A DNA stretch of 47,072 nucleotides from Flavipsychrobacter sp. (GCA_016786565.1 JAEUVY010000113.1:1-47072), one strand, 5' to 3'. Numbered from the stretch's first letter, positions 17,378-27,859 are shown. Numbers and translations are program-made. Notes: generated from the letters alone by a model not told the origin.

Positions 17378-19912
17378 TTATCCTTTCGGGTCCAGCGCTT
17401 TCTTTATACGCTCCGATACATCCTGCAAGTGATACTTGCTTATCTTATCGCTTGTACCCGGTATAGCGGCATCAACTTGTTTTTTCAATGCCAGCAATTG
17501 CGCACGCGCAACCGATACACCATCGGTGTTCCATACGTTGGCAGCACCTCCTTGCGCCTGCATCATTGCAGCATCAGGATTTACAATACGCTTCAGCGCG
17601 TCGATATACGCCTTCTGCAGGTTCCTGCGATACCCGTCTATCGGCTTATGTGATGTCAGCTCGCTCCATACCAGCGCTTTCACATCATCCATCATAGCAT
17701 CAGTTGTGTACACCTTGGCCGCACCAAATCGGTTGGCAGATACCGCCATCCTGTTCAACCTGCCCACAGAAAGCAGACTGTTCAGAACGTTCACCTGTAC
17801 ATTCGTCACCTGATCGGTAGCCACAGGATTGTTGATCTTATTCAGGATGTTCTTGTCCAGCAACCACTCAGGCGTAGTGAACAACTGCTTACCCAGAAAT
17901 GCCACAGCATCCTTCTGCGTTTGCACCGGTGCAGGCTCGTATACGTCTTCGCCCTTTTGCTCCACGCTCTTCGGGGTTTCGTACACGCCGCCTACGTTCT
18001 TAAGCACATGACCCATATACCTGTTATACTGTGTCACTACCGCGCCATACATTGTCTCCAGGTTCTCGTACTTATCAGCCTCTTCAGCCGTCCATTCAGG
18101 CAACCTTGGCACAATGCGTTTCAGGTTGGCAATACCATACTCACTCGCCTTCATGCTGTTGTCACCCAGATCTTCGGTCTGAGATCTCGGGTCAAATGGG
18201 TTCGTTTCCGTTCCGAACCACAACCTCGGATTTGCCTTCAGACTGTCCACTATCCACTTGTTCACTATTTTCTGATCTTCCTTCTCGTCTTTCGCAAATG
18301 TCGCCTTGTATCCCCACTCTATCGCCCACTTGTCATAGTCACCTATACGCGGGAACATACCTGCATCACCGATAGCATCGCCCGGCTGAGCTACATAATT
18401 GAAACGAGCATAGTCCATTATAGACGCAGTATGGCCATGTGCTTCCACCCATGCTTTATCCCTCAACTTTTCTACCGGTGTACGGCTGCTGCTGCCCATG
18501 TTGTGGCGCAGACCAAGCGTATGCCCCACCTCGTGCGACGAAACAAAACGGATAAGTTGCCCCATCAGTTCATCGTCAAACACCATTTTCCTTGCACGCT
18601 CATCTACCGCTGCAGCCTGTACAAAATACCAGTCATGCACCAGCTTCATTACGTTATGGTACCAGCCTATGTGGCTTTCAATGATCTCTCCGCTTCTCGG
18701 GTCGTGTACATTCGGCCCGTATGCATTCGGAACATCTGATGGAAGGTAACGCACCACCGAGTAGCGCGCATCCTCAAGGTTCAGTGTTGAGTCTGAATAG
18801 TCCCAGTCTTTGCCTATGATAGCATTCTTAAATCCGGCGCGTTCAAACGCTACCTGCCAGTCGTTGATACCCTGTATCAGATACTTCCTCCACTTCTTCG
18901 GCGTAGCCGGGTCAATGTAGTACACGATCGGCTTCTTAGGCTCCACCAGCTCTCCGCGCTTCCATTTCTCCATATCAGCATCCTTGACCTCAAGGCGCCA
19001 CCTTACCGCAAACACCTGATCATCCACCTTTTGCTGCGCGTCATCAAACACCTGAAAATCATCGGCAAAGTACCCAACCCTCGGGTCGAACAAACGCTTG
19101 GCCATAGGCACCTTCGGCAGCAACACAAACGAGTTGTTGATCTCCATGGTCACCGCGCCTGCAGCCATGGCCGCAGGCAGCGTCACGCTCGGCATCTGGC
19201 CGGGACCACCCTGCGGCCCCATAGGGGGCGTTGAGGTGAATGTACGCACCACCTTAACCTCAGTATTAATGGGGTAGGTATTGATGGAAGATATATAGGT
19301 CCTGTCGGCAACCTGATTGGTCAGATTGAACCTGCGTTTAGTAAACGCGCTCAGACTCACCGGCTGGTTATCGCCATTGAAGAAATCTGTCACGTCCAGC
19401 ACCACCGAACCGGAGTCTTTACCAAATGCCTTGATATCGAAAGAGAACGCTATCGGATTCATATTGGAGTTGCTTACCGCCTTAAAGATGTCGGTAACTG
19501 AGTCAGCGACACTTATCGTTGTTACCACCCTCAGAAACACCTTATTGTTAGGTCCTTTCTCCCACAATACCGACTTGCGACTCTCCATCTCACCGGCATA
19601 AACGCCGCCACCACCGGCTATCTTACTGTAGCGAGTAGTCACTATCATCTCCCGGTTCATGATGGAATCGGGTATCTCGAAATACCACTTATCATCCACC
19701 TTGTGGATACTGAAAAGCCCCTTGCGGCTCACAGCTTTGTCTGTGATCACCTTATTAAATGGCTTAGGACCTTTTTTGGCACTGCCGCTGTCAGACTTCG
19801 CGGCAGGCGCTCCGGTTGTCGCTGCCGGCGCGCTATCCTTTTTCTTCTTGTTTTTGGCCGTTGCACCAACTGCAACAAACGCCATCAAGGGAAGGATGAG
19901 TAGTTTCTTCAT
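17378..19912 (-). CDS. Secreted zinc metalloprotease of the DUF5117/DUF4953 type
   Basis: 844 residues from the ATG beginning MKKLLILPLMAF; the reading frame extends 15 codons further upstream without signal-peptide character. After the signal peptide (about 1-19) comes a Lys/Ala/Ser linker. The N-terminal domain (about 45-300) matches the DUF5118/5117 arrangement. The catalytic motif is HEVGHTLGLRH with H460, H464 and H470, and a metzincin-like Met-turn SIMDY follows at about 497-501. These large Bacteroidota proteases are periplasmic or surface proteins of unknown substrate. Monocistronic. Confidence 0.9.
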   Translation of the reverse strand: MKKLLILPLMAFVAVGATAKNKKKKDSAPAATTGAPAAKSDSGSAKKGPKPFNKVITDKAVSRKGLFSIHKVDDKWYFEIPDSIMNREMIVTTRYSKIAGGGGVYAGEMESRKSVLWEKGPNNKVFLRVVTTISVADSVTDIFKAVSNSNMNPIAFSFDIKAFGKDSGSVVLDVTDFFNGDNQPVSLSAFTKRRFNLTNQVADRTYISSINTYPINTEVKVVRTFTSTPPMGPQGGPGQMPSVTLPAAMAAGAVTMEINNSFVLLPKVPMAKRLFDPRVGYFADDFQVFDDAQQKVDDQVFAVRWRLEVKDADMEKWKRGELVEPKKPIVYYIDPATPKKWRKYLIQGINDWQVAFERAGFKNAIIGKDWDYSDSTLNLEDARYSVVRYLPSDVPNAYGPNVHDPRSGEIIESHIGWYHNVMKLVHDWYFVQAAAVDERARKMVFDDELMGQLIRFVSSHEVGHTLGLRHNMGSSSRTPVEKLRDKAWVEAHGHTASIMDYARFNYVAQPGDAIGDAGMFPRIGDYDKWAIEWGYKATFAKDEKEDQKIVNKWIVDSLKANPRLWFGTETNPFDPRSQTEDLGDNSMKASEYGIANLKRIVPRLPEWTAEEADKYENLETMYGAVVTQYNRYMGHVLKNVGGVYETPKSVEQKGEDVYEPAPVQTQKDAVAFLGKQLFTTPEWLLDKNILNKINNPVATDQVTNVQVNVLNSLLSVGRLNRMAVSANRFGAAKVYTTDAMMDDVKALVWSELTSHKPIDGYRRNLQKAYIDALKRIVNPDAAMMQAQGGAANVWNTDGVSVARAQLLALKKQVDAAIPGTSDKISKYHLQDVSERIKKALDPKG

Positions 19913-20016
19913 CGAAAACAGTATTAGTTTGGAACGTGTAATGTAATAAGGAAACACGACTTTTCCGCAACGAAGACTGCTTTGCCCTCAAAATTCACCC
20001 TATAGCACGGCCTGAC

Positions 20017-21243
20017 CTACACACCCAGTTTCAAAGCGATACTCAACAGCAACCACCCCAACACTATCAGCGGGGCCGGTATCTTTGAAAAATACAGAAG
20101 CGAGAATGTGATAGCGGCCACCACCAGGTGAAACCACTCGAACGACAGCGATGCATCAAACGCGATATAACGGAATAATATGATACCCGACGCCCAGATG
20201 ATACCCACTATTGCCGAGTTGATACCCTCCAGCGCCCTGAAGATGATAACATGGTGCTTCAGGTTTTCATAAATAGGAAACAGGAAGAACAGCAACAATG
20301 TACTGGGCATAAACACCGCTATGGTAGCCACCAGTGCGCCCGCGGCCTGCCACATGCCACCATACTGACTCATGGCCATACCACCCACAAAAGAGCAGAT
20401 GGAGAATACCGGCCCCGGCAACGCCTGCACCAGTCCGTACCCGGTAAGCAACTGCCCTGCTGTGAGTACCTGATATCCTTGACGACTTACAAACTGGTAG
20501 TACATCATAGGCATCAGGGTTTGGCCGCCGCCAAAAACTATCGCCCCGAAACGGTAGAAGTTCTCAAACAGATTGAAAATGCGCCCATGCTGCCACGACT
20601 CAGTCCTCGCCAGTTCACTCAGCACACCCGCCAAAATGAAAATGGCAGCAAACGCCCACAGATGCAGCCAGTTGATCTTCTTGGGTTTCTGCAACGGCGT
20701 AGGGATACGCTTATTACTGAAGTTGCTGATAGTACCCGAAAGCACCAGCAATGCCGGGAACACCCACGGCGAGTTAATAAACAGTGTCGCAAACAGACTG
20801 CCCACCATGATGCTGGCAGTGGCCACGTGTTTGATGCTGGACTTCATCATGCGCGCGGCGGCATAAAACACAAACCCCACCGACATGGGCTGCAACAGTA
20901 TCAGCCTGTTCTCACTCAACTTGCCCAGATGGTAATGGTACATTATAAATGAAAAGACCGCCATAAGCAGCGCTGCCGGCAATACCCACAACAGCAACGT
21001 AAGCAGCGCCAACGGGATACCGCCCCTCTTCATCCCTATCAACATCACTGTTTGTGTTGACGAAGGCCCCGGAAGCATCTGGCAAAAAGCATTGTACTCA
21101 AGCAACTCATCCTCTGTAAGGTCCTTTCGTTTCTGCACAAATGTCTTCACCATCATACCCATGTGCCCCTGCGGACCGCCAAACGCGGTAAAAGAATACA
21201 GGAACACTGCCTTCAGAAATGGTATGTGACGCAATAGCATCAT
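20017..21243 (-). CDS. chrA: Chromate transporter, two-domain ChrA type
   Basis: A 408-residue inner-membrane protein with two homologous halves. The first half carries FGGPQGHMGMM and LPGPSSTQ; the second carries FGGGQTLMPMM and LPGPVFSICSFVGG. These FGG and PGP motifs mark the CHR family, whose long members export chromate with a proton or sulfate-linked mechanism. Whether chromate is the natural substrate cannot be shown here; no chrB-like regulator is adjacent. The start ATG at 21243 is preceded by another in-frame Met only one codon later. Confidence 0.9.
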   Translation of the reverse strand: MMLLRHIPFLKAVFLYSFTAFGGPQGHMGMMVKTFVQKRKDLTEDELLEYNAFCQMLPGPSSTQTVMLIGMKRGGIPLALLTLLLWVLPAALLMAVFSFIMYHYHLGKLSENRLILLQPMSVGFVFYAAARMMKSSIKHVATASIMVGSLFATLFINSPWVFPALLVLSGTISNFSNKRIPTPLQKPKKINWLHLWAFAAIFILAGVLSELARTESWQHGRIFNLFENFYRFGAIVFGGGQTLMPMMYYQFVSRQGYQVLTAGQLLTGYGLVQALPGPVFSICSFVGGMAMSQYGGMWQAAGALVATIAVFMPSTLLLFFLFPIYENLKHHVIIFRALEGINSAIVGIIWASGIILFRYIAFDASLSFEWFHLVVAAITFSLLYFSKIPAPLIVLGWLLLSIALKLGV

Positions 21244-21458
21244 TTCGGCAACAACATCTTCATTTTACAACTCATTAAACCTCCACCAACTCAACTGCTT
21301 TATTATTCAACTCACTCCCTTTACAGGTAAATATAATACGAATAAATTCACTATTCATATATAAATATTCAACAACTCAAACCGATGATTTCGGGGCACA
21401 AAGAAAAAAAATATTGCCGTCAACTACGAATATGAAAATAAGCCGGCGATATATAACA

Positions 21459-24400
21459 CTACGGCAATTTCAATTGTGCTTTTATGGACGCGAATACCTC
21501 TGTACACGTTTTCTTGGCAGCATCTATATGCGGGCGAATGATCTCGGGGGCCATTCGTTGTTTGGCCATCGCCTCGATCTGCTCCAACTCGGTCACTACC
21601 GTTGTAACCCCAAAGGTGTGCATAGACGGCTTTATCTTATGGGCCATAGCCGCCACCTGGTCCCAGTCCTTTTCATCAAACGCAGACTCCATTTTTTCCA
21701 TACCGGCCACCGATTCTACTACAAACAACCCGGCAAGGTTCACCACAAAGTCCTCGTCGCCACCGCTGAATGCACGCACCTTTCCAAGGTCAAACAGTGC
21801 TTCTGAGACTTTTTTTATCTTTTTGGCCTTGGTCACCTTTTCCTTAATCCTCGACTCGCGACCCAGCCACTGCGCCACCAGTTGCACCATCTTATCTTCG
21901 TCAAACGGCTTGGATATGAAGTCATTCATACCTGCCGCAAGGCACTTCTGTTCCTCGTGTTTGTTGGCATAGGCAGTCAATGCAATTATAGGTATCCCCC
22001 TGTCCACCTCGGCCCTTATCAATTTGGTTGCTTCCAGCCCGTCCATCACCGGCATCTGGATATCCATCAACACCAGATCGAACGAACCCTTTCGCAATAT
22101 TTCTATCGCCATAGCACCATCGTGCGCTTCGGTCACGTCGGCCCCATACTGAGACAATATCGTATTAGCCAATACACGGTTCATGGAGTTATCCTCCACC
22201 AGCAATATTGATTTGCCCTTCAGCACCTGCGTATCAATATTGAAAGCGTGCTGCTTAGGCAAGTGCTCCTCAGTACCCTTACGGAAATTCAGCGTAAAGG
22301 ATATCGAAGTACCGATTCCTTTCTGACTCGACACCTTCAGATCTCCGCCCATCAGGTCCACCAGTTGCCGGCAGATACTCATTCCCAGTCCCGTTCCTCC
22401 GTACCTTCTTGTAATACTCTCATTCTCCTGGGTAAACTTATCAAACAGGTGACGCACAAACTCATCACTCATCCCTATTCCGGTATCCTGCACTATGAAC
22501 TGCACCAACTGCGATTCATCCGTATCTTCCAACACATTACATTCCACCAGTACCTCTCCGGTGTCGGTAAACTTGATGGCATTGCTCAGCAGATTCATGA
22601 TCACCTGCCCCAGCCTGTACGGATCGCCTATCAGCACCTTGGCCAGATGTTTATCAAACACACGCCGCACCGAAATGCCCTTTTCCTCGGCCTTGTGTCT
22701 TAGTATCCGTAGCGTATTCTCAACCGTATCCTGCACCACAAAACCTATATCTTCCAGCATCACCTTGCCGGCCTCTATTTTTGTAAAGTCGAGCAGATCG
22801 TTGATGATAACCAGCAGATTATCAGAAGCATTCCGCACAATATCAAGATATGCCTCCTGTTGCGGATCCAGCTTCGTCTTAGCCAGCAAACGCCCCAGCC
22901 CTATTATGGCATTCATAGGTGTGCGTATCTCGTGGCTGATATTGGCAAGGAACAGCTCCTTGGCCCGCGCCGAACTTGCCGCATCCTCATTCGCTTTGCG
23001 CAGGTCCGCTTCCAGCTTCTTGTGCTGGGTAATGTCAAGGTGGATCCCGATAGAACCAACAAAGTTATTCTCGGCATCAAAAATAGGGGCACCGCTTATC
23101 AGCCACCATTTCTCGTTACCCTGTTTGTCTACAACCTGCAGCTCATAGGCATCCGATCTCCCCGATTGGCGTCGCTCCTGCACTTTCTCGATGGCCTGCA
23201 CTTTTTCATCCCGCACAAATAATGCGTTGGTGGTATTGCCTATCAGCTCCTCCATGGTGTAGCCACTCATGTCGCAGAAGCTCTGATTGGCATACATAAT
23301 GCGCTCATCGGGCGACACCTGCAGCAGCCCCAGATTCATATTCTCTATAATGCGGCGGTACTTCTCTTCACTTGCTTTCAGAGCCTGTTCGGCCTTAATG
23401 CGCGCGGTGATGTCCTGCGAGAAACCTATTACATACGGTTGATCACCCTCGTCGGTGACCAGAAAATTCTGATATAATAGGTAGATACGCTCCCCCGCTC
23501 GGGACAGGGCCACCATAATTCCCTCCGCTTTTCCTTTCTCCTTGATATCTTTAAGATATACATCGTAGAAATCAGACTGCCTTTCCTTCGGCAGCAACGC
23601 CGCAAGCGACGTACCCTTCAGGTCCTTGTGATCATACCCGAAAGTATTCACGGACGCCTGGTTCAGTTCTATCAGATTTCCTTCAAGGTCGTGAGTGCAT
23701 ATAAGCGCCTGACTATGATCGAATATGCTTCGGTAGCGCAACTCGCTTTGTCTGATCAGGTCGTCGGCCTTTTTGCGTTCGGTAATATCTATACCATAAT
23801 TGATGAACAGGTAGGGCTGCCCCTTGGCGTTCAACACCGGTTGCAATACTTTCAATTTGTACTGGCCCTCACCCGCAACACCGGTCGTTTTATCCTCCCA
23901 GGTAAGCGATTGGCGCGTACGGCGCACCTCATCCAACCGCGCCTTGCCCACCACCGGCAATGCCGTTTGGCTTGCCCCATGTGTACATTCCTCCTCCGTC
24001 TTACCGATCACCCATTTCCGCACAGCCACGTCGCGCACCGCGCTCGGATTCACAAACACATATCGCCCGTCGCGGTCCAGTACCGTGATATCGGCCGGCA
24101 GGCTGTTCAATATCTCTTCGTTCAGTTCCTGCTGCAGTCGCTGCTTTCGCTTCGCTTCCCACACCTGCTTCTTCAGCAGGGCAGCCAGCGTCACAATGTC
24201 GTCATCAACCGTGATCTCATCAACCGGATAGCCGCCCAGTACAAACATCGCCTCCTTCATATCGGCGACCGCTGCTGCTATCTTCTCACTCTGGTCACTA
24301 TCCTTCGCCTCGCTCTTGCTCAATCGTTTCTCCTTACCCGCGGGCAGTAGCTCATTATAGGTATCGTTCACAGCATCAATAAACTCCCTGAAGTCGTCCC

Positions 24401-24464
24401 TGTCCAGGTCGGCCTCCGGAAAAAATTGCTTTATCTGCTGTGCCAGCTTCTTGTTCAATCCCAT
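21459..24464 (-). CDS. Cytoplasmic hybrid sensor histidine kinase (3 PAS, HisKA, HATPase, REC, HPt)
   Basis: 1001 residues without a transmembrane segment. Order: uncharacterised N-terminal region 1-110; PAS at about 115-230, 240-358 and 365-480; HisKA with phospho-acceptor H511 in SHEIRTPMN; HATPase with N box around 624-632 (NLLSNAIKF), G1 DTGIGM and G2 YGGTGLGM; REC with D801 in LVLMDIQMP; and a C-terminal HPt domain with H942 in AHKIKPSM. It therefore holds a complete His-Asp-His relay in one chain, presumably passing phosphate to a separate regulator. The NtrC-type regulator gene lies 40 nt upstream on the same strand and is the obvious partner. The signal sensed is unknown. Confidence 0.93.
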   Translation of the reverse strand: MGLNKKLAQQIKQFFPEADLDRDDFREFIDAVNDTYNELLPAGKEKRLSKSEAKDSDQSEKIAAAVADMKEAMFVLGGYPVDEITVDDDIVTLAALLKKQVWEAKRKQRLQQELNEEILNSLPADITVLDRDGRYVFVNPSAVRDVAVRKWVIGKTEEECTHGASQTALPVVGKARLDEVRRTRQSLTWEDKTTGVAGEGQYKLKVLQPVLNAKGQPYLFINYGIDITERKKADDLIRQSELRYRSIFDHSQALICTHDLEGNLIELNQASVNTFGYDHKDLKGTSLAALLPKERQSDFYDVYLKDIKEKGKAEGIMVALSRAGERIYLLYQNFLVTDEGDQPYVIGFSQDITARIKAEQALKASEEKYRRIIENMNLGLLQVSPDERIMYANQSFCDMSGYTMEELIGNTTNALFVRDEKVQAIEKVQERRQSGRSDAYELQVVDKQGNEKWWLISGAPIFDAENNFVGSIGIHLDITQHKKLEADLRKANEDAASSARAKELFLANISHEIRTPMNAIIGLGRLLAKTKLDPQQEAYLDIVRNASDNLLVIINDLLDFTKIEAGKVMLEDIGFVVQDTVENTLRILRHKAEEKGISVRRVFDKHLAKVLIGDPYRLGQVIMNLLSNAIKFTDTGEVLVECNVLEDTDESQLVQFIVQDTGIGMSDEFVRHLFDKFTQENESITRRYGGTGLGMSICRQLVDLMGGDLKVSSQKGIGTSISFTLNFRKGTEEHLPKQHAFNIDTQVLKGKSILLVEDNSMNRVLANTILSQYGADVTEAHDGAMAIEILRKGSFDLVLMDIQMPVMDGLEATKLIRAEVDRGIPIIALTAYANKHEEQKCLAAGMNDFISKPFDEDKMVQLVAQWLGRESRIKEKVTKAKKIKKVSEALFDLGKVRAFSGGDEDFVVNLAGLFVVESVAGMEKMESAFDEKDWDQVAAMAHKIKPSMHTFGVTTVVTELEQIEAMAKQRMAPEIIRPHIDAAKKTCTEVFASIKAQLKLP

Positions 24465-24504
24465 GTTCTGCGGTACTACCCTGCTTGGTTTTGGTACGCT
24501 CTTA

Positions 24505-25857
24505 TTATTTCACTGTCAGTTCTGCTTTCTTCACCATCCTGTAAATAGTGGACTTACCTATATCCAGTTTCTCCGCCACTTTCAGGATGTTGTGATCATA
24601 TTTATTCAGGAACGTCTGTATAATATCAATGTTATACTGATGCAGCGTCTTTTCCCCCATCATCAGCTGATTGCCGGTGGTTGCCGCATGAAACGTGATA
24701 TCATCAGGCTCCAGCTCTTTGCCGCTGCACATTACCGCCGCCAGTTCCATTACCCCCTTCAGCTCGCGCACATTGCCGGGGTACGAATAGGACATCAATT
24801 TGTCTTTTGCCGCCGGCGATATCGTCATCTGCGGCAGATTGTTGGCCTTGCAGAAACTATCAAGGAAGTACTTGGCCAGCAGCAGTATATCGTTGCCCCT
24901 GTCACGCAGTGGTGGCAAAGCTATAGGCATACCCGACAACCTGTAATAAAGGTCCTCGCGGAAATTGCCGCGCTTCACCTCCTCAGCAAGGTTCTTGTGA
25001 GTGGCCGTTATGATCCTCACATCCAGTTTTATGCGCTCGCTGCCACCTACCCGCACCACCTCGCGCTCCTGCAGCACACGCAGCAACTTGCTCTGCACGC
25101 TCAGGTCCAGCTCGGCTATCTCGTCCAGAAACAGTGTGCCGCCGTTGGCCTCTTCAAAGCGGCCCAGCTTGCGGGCTACCGCCCCCGTGAATGCACCCTT
25201 TTCATACCCGAACAACTCACTCTCTATCAGCTCCCTGGGTATGGCGGCCATGTTCACAGCCACAAACGGCTTCTTCTTCCTGTCGGAAAAATGGTGAATG
25301 GCCTGCGCCACCAACTCCTTACCGGTACCCGACTCGCCCGTGATGGACACATTGATATTTGCCTTGCCCGACTTCTCTATCAGCCCGAAGATCTTCTGTA
25401 TCTCGCGGCTGTTGCCCTTTATCAGCTTGCCCGGATCGTTGCGGGTGCTCAGCTCCTCTTTCAGCTGCTCCACCTCCCTGCGCAATGAGTGGTTCTCGCG
25501 CACGCGGCGCACCGCGTTCAGCAGCAGGTCCTTGGTGTTGTCGTCTTTTATAAAGTAGTCGCTGGCACCGTTCTTCAGCAACTCTATGGCTGTGGTTATG
25601 TCTTTTTGACCACTGATGATGATGACCGGAATATTGGCATCATACTTCTTTATCTTCTCCAGCACATCGCCCCCCTTTGCATCGGGCAGCGAGTAGTCGA
25701 GGGTTATCAGATCGGGTTTGTTTCCCAGATTGGCCAGACAGTCTTTGGCCGTAGTGTACCTGAACACCTCATAGTCGGGATTCAGCGACAGGAAATAGCG
25801 CAGCATCTCCCCGTACACCATATCGTCTTCAACTATGAATATCCTGTATTTATCCAT
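24505..25857 (-). CDS. Sigma-54-dependent response regulator (NtrC family)
   Basis: 450 residues. The REC domain (about 4-120) has phospho-acceptor D54 in LITLDYSLPD. The AAA+ domain (about 145-380) carries Walker A GESGTGK at 174-180, the sigma-54 contact loop GAFTGA at 221-226 and Walker B GGTLFLDE at 239-246. A Fis-type helix-turn-helix (VAEKLDIGKSTIYRMVKK) ends the protein. It should activate sigma-54 promoters when phosphorylated. It is the first gene of an operon with the hybrid kinase. Targets are not visible; no convincing -24/-12 site was found nearby. Confidence 0.94.
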   Translation of the reverse strand: MDKYRIFIVEDDMVYGEMLRYFLSLNPDYEVFRYTTAKDCLANLGNKPDLITLDYSLPDAKGGDVLEKIKKYDANIPVIIISGQKDITTAIELLKNGASDYFIKDDNTKDLLLNAVRRVRENHSLRREVEQLKEELSTRNDPGKLIKGNSREIQKIFGLIEKSGKANINVSITGESGTGKELVAQAIHHFSDRKKKPFVAVNMAAIPRELIESELFGYEKGAFTGAVARKLGRFEEANGGTLFLDEIAELDLSVQSKLLRVLQEREVVRVGGSERIKLDVRIITATHKNLAEEVKRGNFREDLYYRLSGMPIALPPLRDRGNDILLLAKYFLDSFCKANNLPQMTISPAAKDKLMSYSYPGNVRELKGVMELAAVMCSGKELEPDDITFHAATTGNQLMMGEKTLHQYNIDIIQTFLNKYDHNILKVAEKLDIGKSTIYRMVKKAELTVK

Positions 25858-25969
25858 TTTTGGGAATTTTTCTCATTGTAGTAAGGGCCTTCCCAAAAAT
25901 ACACAATATGCGTAGACATCACAAATTACAGCACAGCATATTAATATATAATATGCAGACCATCATCTA

Positions 25970-26326
25970 CTAACCCTCATATACCACGCCCGATTTAGGC
26001 GTTTCGTAGAGTTCTATCTTGCTCAGGATAGGTATCTCTTTCTTTATCTTGTTCCACAACCACTTGGCCAGCAGCTCGCAGGTAGGATTCTCCAGCCCGG
26101 GCAGATTGTTCAGCGTTTTGTGGTCCACCATATCCAGTATAGGCGTCATCACCTTCTTCACGTCGGCAAAGTCCATAACCCAGCCCAGTTGTTCATCGGG
26201 CTCGGCGGTCATATAAATGGTCAGCCGGTAGGTGTGTCCGTGCATCTGCCTGCATTTGTGGTCTTCAGCCACATACGGCAGAAAATGTGCCGAATCGAAT
26301 GTGAATTGCCTGAAAATTGTCATCAT
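25970..26326 (-). CDS. queD: 6-pyruvoyl-tetrahydropterin synthase / 6-carboxytetrahydropterin synthase family
   Basis: A 118-residue cytoplasmic enzyme of the PTPS/QueD family. Zinc ligands H14, H29 and H31 (SAHFLPY... and MHGH) and the catalytic C25 four residues before H29 are present, matching the QueD arrangement CxxxHGH. C-terminal ENPTCELLAKWLW and ELYETP provide the substrate-binding Glu residues. QueD makes 6-carboxy-tetrahydropterin for queuosine; a pterin role cannot be excluded because no other que gene is nearby. It ends 31 nt before the tryptophanase stop side and may share its transcript. Confidence 0.85.
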   Translation of the reverse strand: MMTIFRQFTFDSAHFLPYVAEDHKCRQMHGHTYRLTIYMTAEPDEQLGWVMDFADVKKVMTPILDMVDHKTLNNLPGLENPTCELLAKWLWNKIKKEIPILSKIELYETPKSGVVYEG

Positions 26327-26357
26327 GTCCTTTCTCTTTATCTGCGGATGAACGAGC

Positions 26358-27731
26358 CTACCTCACCGGTGCCAGTTTTGCTGTAAAATGGCGCAGCAAA
26401 GGTGCCTCCTCCACTATTCGCAGACCGCAAATATCGTTACGGTTTTCAAATACTTCAATAACAACTTCAGAAACATAGTCTATATGGCTCTGAGTATATA
26501 CCCTGCGGGGTATGGCAAGGCGCACCAATTCAAGCGCCGCGGCCACAGGTGCACCATTTTCATCATATTTACCAAACATCAGCGATCCTATCTCCACACC
26601 GCGCACACCGCCCACCTCGTAGAGTGCGCCGGCTAGTGCCTGACCCGGGAACTCGTGCGGCGGAATGTGCGGCAGGAACGCCTTGGCATCCAGGTAGACC
26701 GCATGGCCGCCTGCCGGCTGCATCACCGGCACACCTGCCGCTATCAGCTTGTTGGTAAGGTACTCTATGCTGCGTATGCGGTACTGCAGGTAAGACTCCT
26801 CCATCACCTCCTGCAGGCCTATTGCTATGGCCTCCAGATCGCGGCCGGCCAGACCACCATAGGTAGGGAAACCCTCGGTGATGACCAGCAGATTGCGGCA
26901 CTCCTGCGCCAGTGCACCATCGCGCACCGCCAGAAAACCACCTATGTTGGCAAAGGCGTCTTTTTTGGCACTCATGGTAGCTCCGTCGGCATAGGAGAAC
27001 ATCTCCTGCGCTATCGCTTTGACCGATGTATTGGCATAAGCCGCTTCCCTCAGTTTAATAAAGTAGGCGTTCTCTGCAAAACGGCACGCATCTATAAACA
27101 TCGGTATGCCATACTCAGTGCACACCGCCCGCACATCTTTAATGTTCTGCATGCTCACCGGCTGGCCGCCACCAGAGTTGTTGGTGACCGTGATGATGCA
27201 CAACGGAATATTGGCCGCGCCCTTCTCTACGATGAACCGCTTCAGCGCCTCCACATCCAGATTGCCCTTGAACTGTGCCGGCACCGATGGCTGCTTGCCC
27301 TCGGCACACAACAGATCCACCCCTTCGGCACCCGAGAACTCTATGTTGGCACGCGTAGTATCAAACAGCGTATTGCTCACAAAATACTTGCCCTTACCCC
27401 CCAAAATGCTGAACAGGATCTTCTCGGCTGCACGACCCTGGTGCGTGGGTATCACCTGTGGCATACCCGTTATGTCTTCTATCACGTCTTTAAAGCGAAA
27501 GAAGCTGGGGCTGCCCGCATAAGACTCGTCGCCACGCATAATGCCGGCCCACTGGTCGCTGCTCATGGCGCTGGTGCCGCTATCGGTCAGCAGGTCTATC
27601 AACACATCGTCCGACTTCACGAGGAACAGGTTGTAAAAGGCGTCCTTCAGTATCTGACGGCGCTCTTCGGGCGTGTTGAAATTGATCGGCTCTACCGACT
27701 TTATCTTGAATGGCTCTATGATCGTCTTCAT
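26358..27731 (-). CDS. tnaA: Tryptophanase (tryptophan indole-lyase)
   Basis: 457 residues from the ATG beginning MKTIIEPFKI; the frame continues 27 codons upstream without family similarity. A PLP enzyme that splits tryptophan into indole, pyruvate and ammonia. Family features: SGTSAMSSDQWA near 51-62, THQGRAAE at 96-103, NNSGGGQPVS at 184-193, MFIDACRF at 211-218 and the PLP lysine within MSAKKD (K256/K257). Tyrosine phenol-lyase is the close alternative; the assignment to tryptophanase rests on general resemblance. No TnaC-like leader peptide or tnaB permease is seen. The upstream DNA has TTG-N20-CACTTTTG on the minus strand as a possible weak promoter. Confidence 0.88.
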   Translation of the reverse strand: MKTIIEPFKIKSVEPINFNTPEERRQILKDAFYNLFLVKSDDVLIDLLTDSGTSAMSSDQWAGIMRGDESYAGSPSFFRFKDVIEDITGMPQVIPTHQGRAAEKILFSILGGKGKYFVSNTLFDTTRANIEFSGAEGVDLLCAEGKQPSVPAQFKGNLDVEALKRFIVEKGAANIPLCIITVTNNSGGGQPVSMQNIKDVRAVCTEYGIPMFIDACRFAENAYFIKLREAAYANTSVKAIAQEMFSYADGATMSAKKDAFANIGGFLAVRDGALAQECRNLLVITEGFPTYGGLAGRDLEAIAIGLQEVMEESYLQYRIRSIEYLTNKLIAAGVPVMQPAGGHAVYLDAKAFLPHIPPHEFPGQALAGALYEVGGVRGVEIGSLMFGKYDENGAPVAAALELVRLAIPRRVYTQSHIDYVSEVVIEVFENRNDICGLRIVEEAPLLRHFTAKLAPVR

Positions 27732-27829
27732 CTGTTGTTGCAGTTTGTGACCGCAAAAGTGCCCCCATTTTACGCCCGCCGCAATGACTTCCGTCATACA
27801 CGGTAATGACAAGAACCCCTACCCGATGT

Positions 27830-27859
27830 TTGCTTCCTTCCATTTTTTCACTACATTTG
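27830..27859 (+). promoter_or_regulatory. Bacteroidota-type promoter (TTG-N19-TACATTTG)
   Basis: TTG at 27830-27832 and an exact TAnnTTTG -7 element at 27852-27859, spaced 19 nt, upstream of the small secreted protein gene at 27891. Confidence 0.7.

Noticed and set aside
27732..27812. Extended tryptophanase start
   Set aside because: The 27 extra codons contain no family-like sequence and include the likely promoter; the ATG at 27731 gives normal length.
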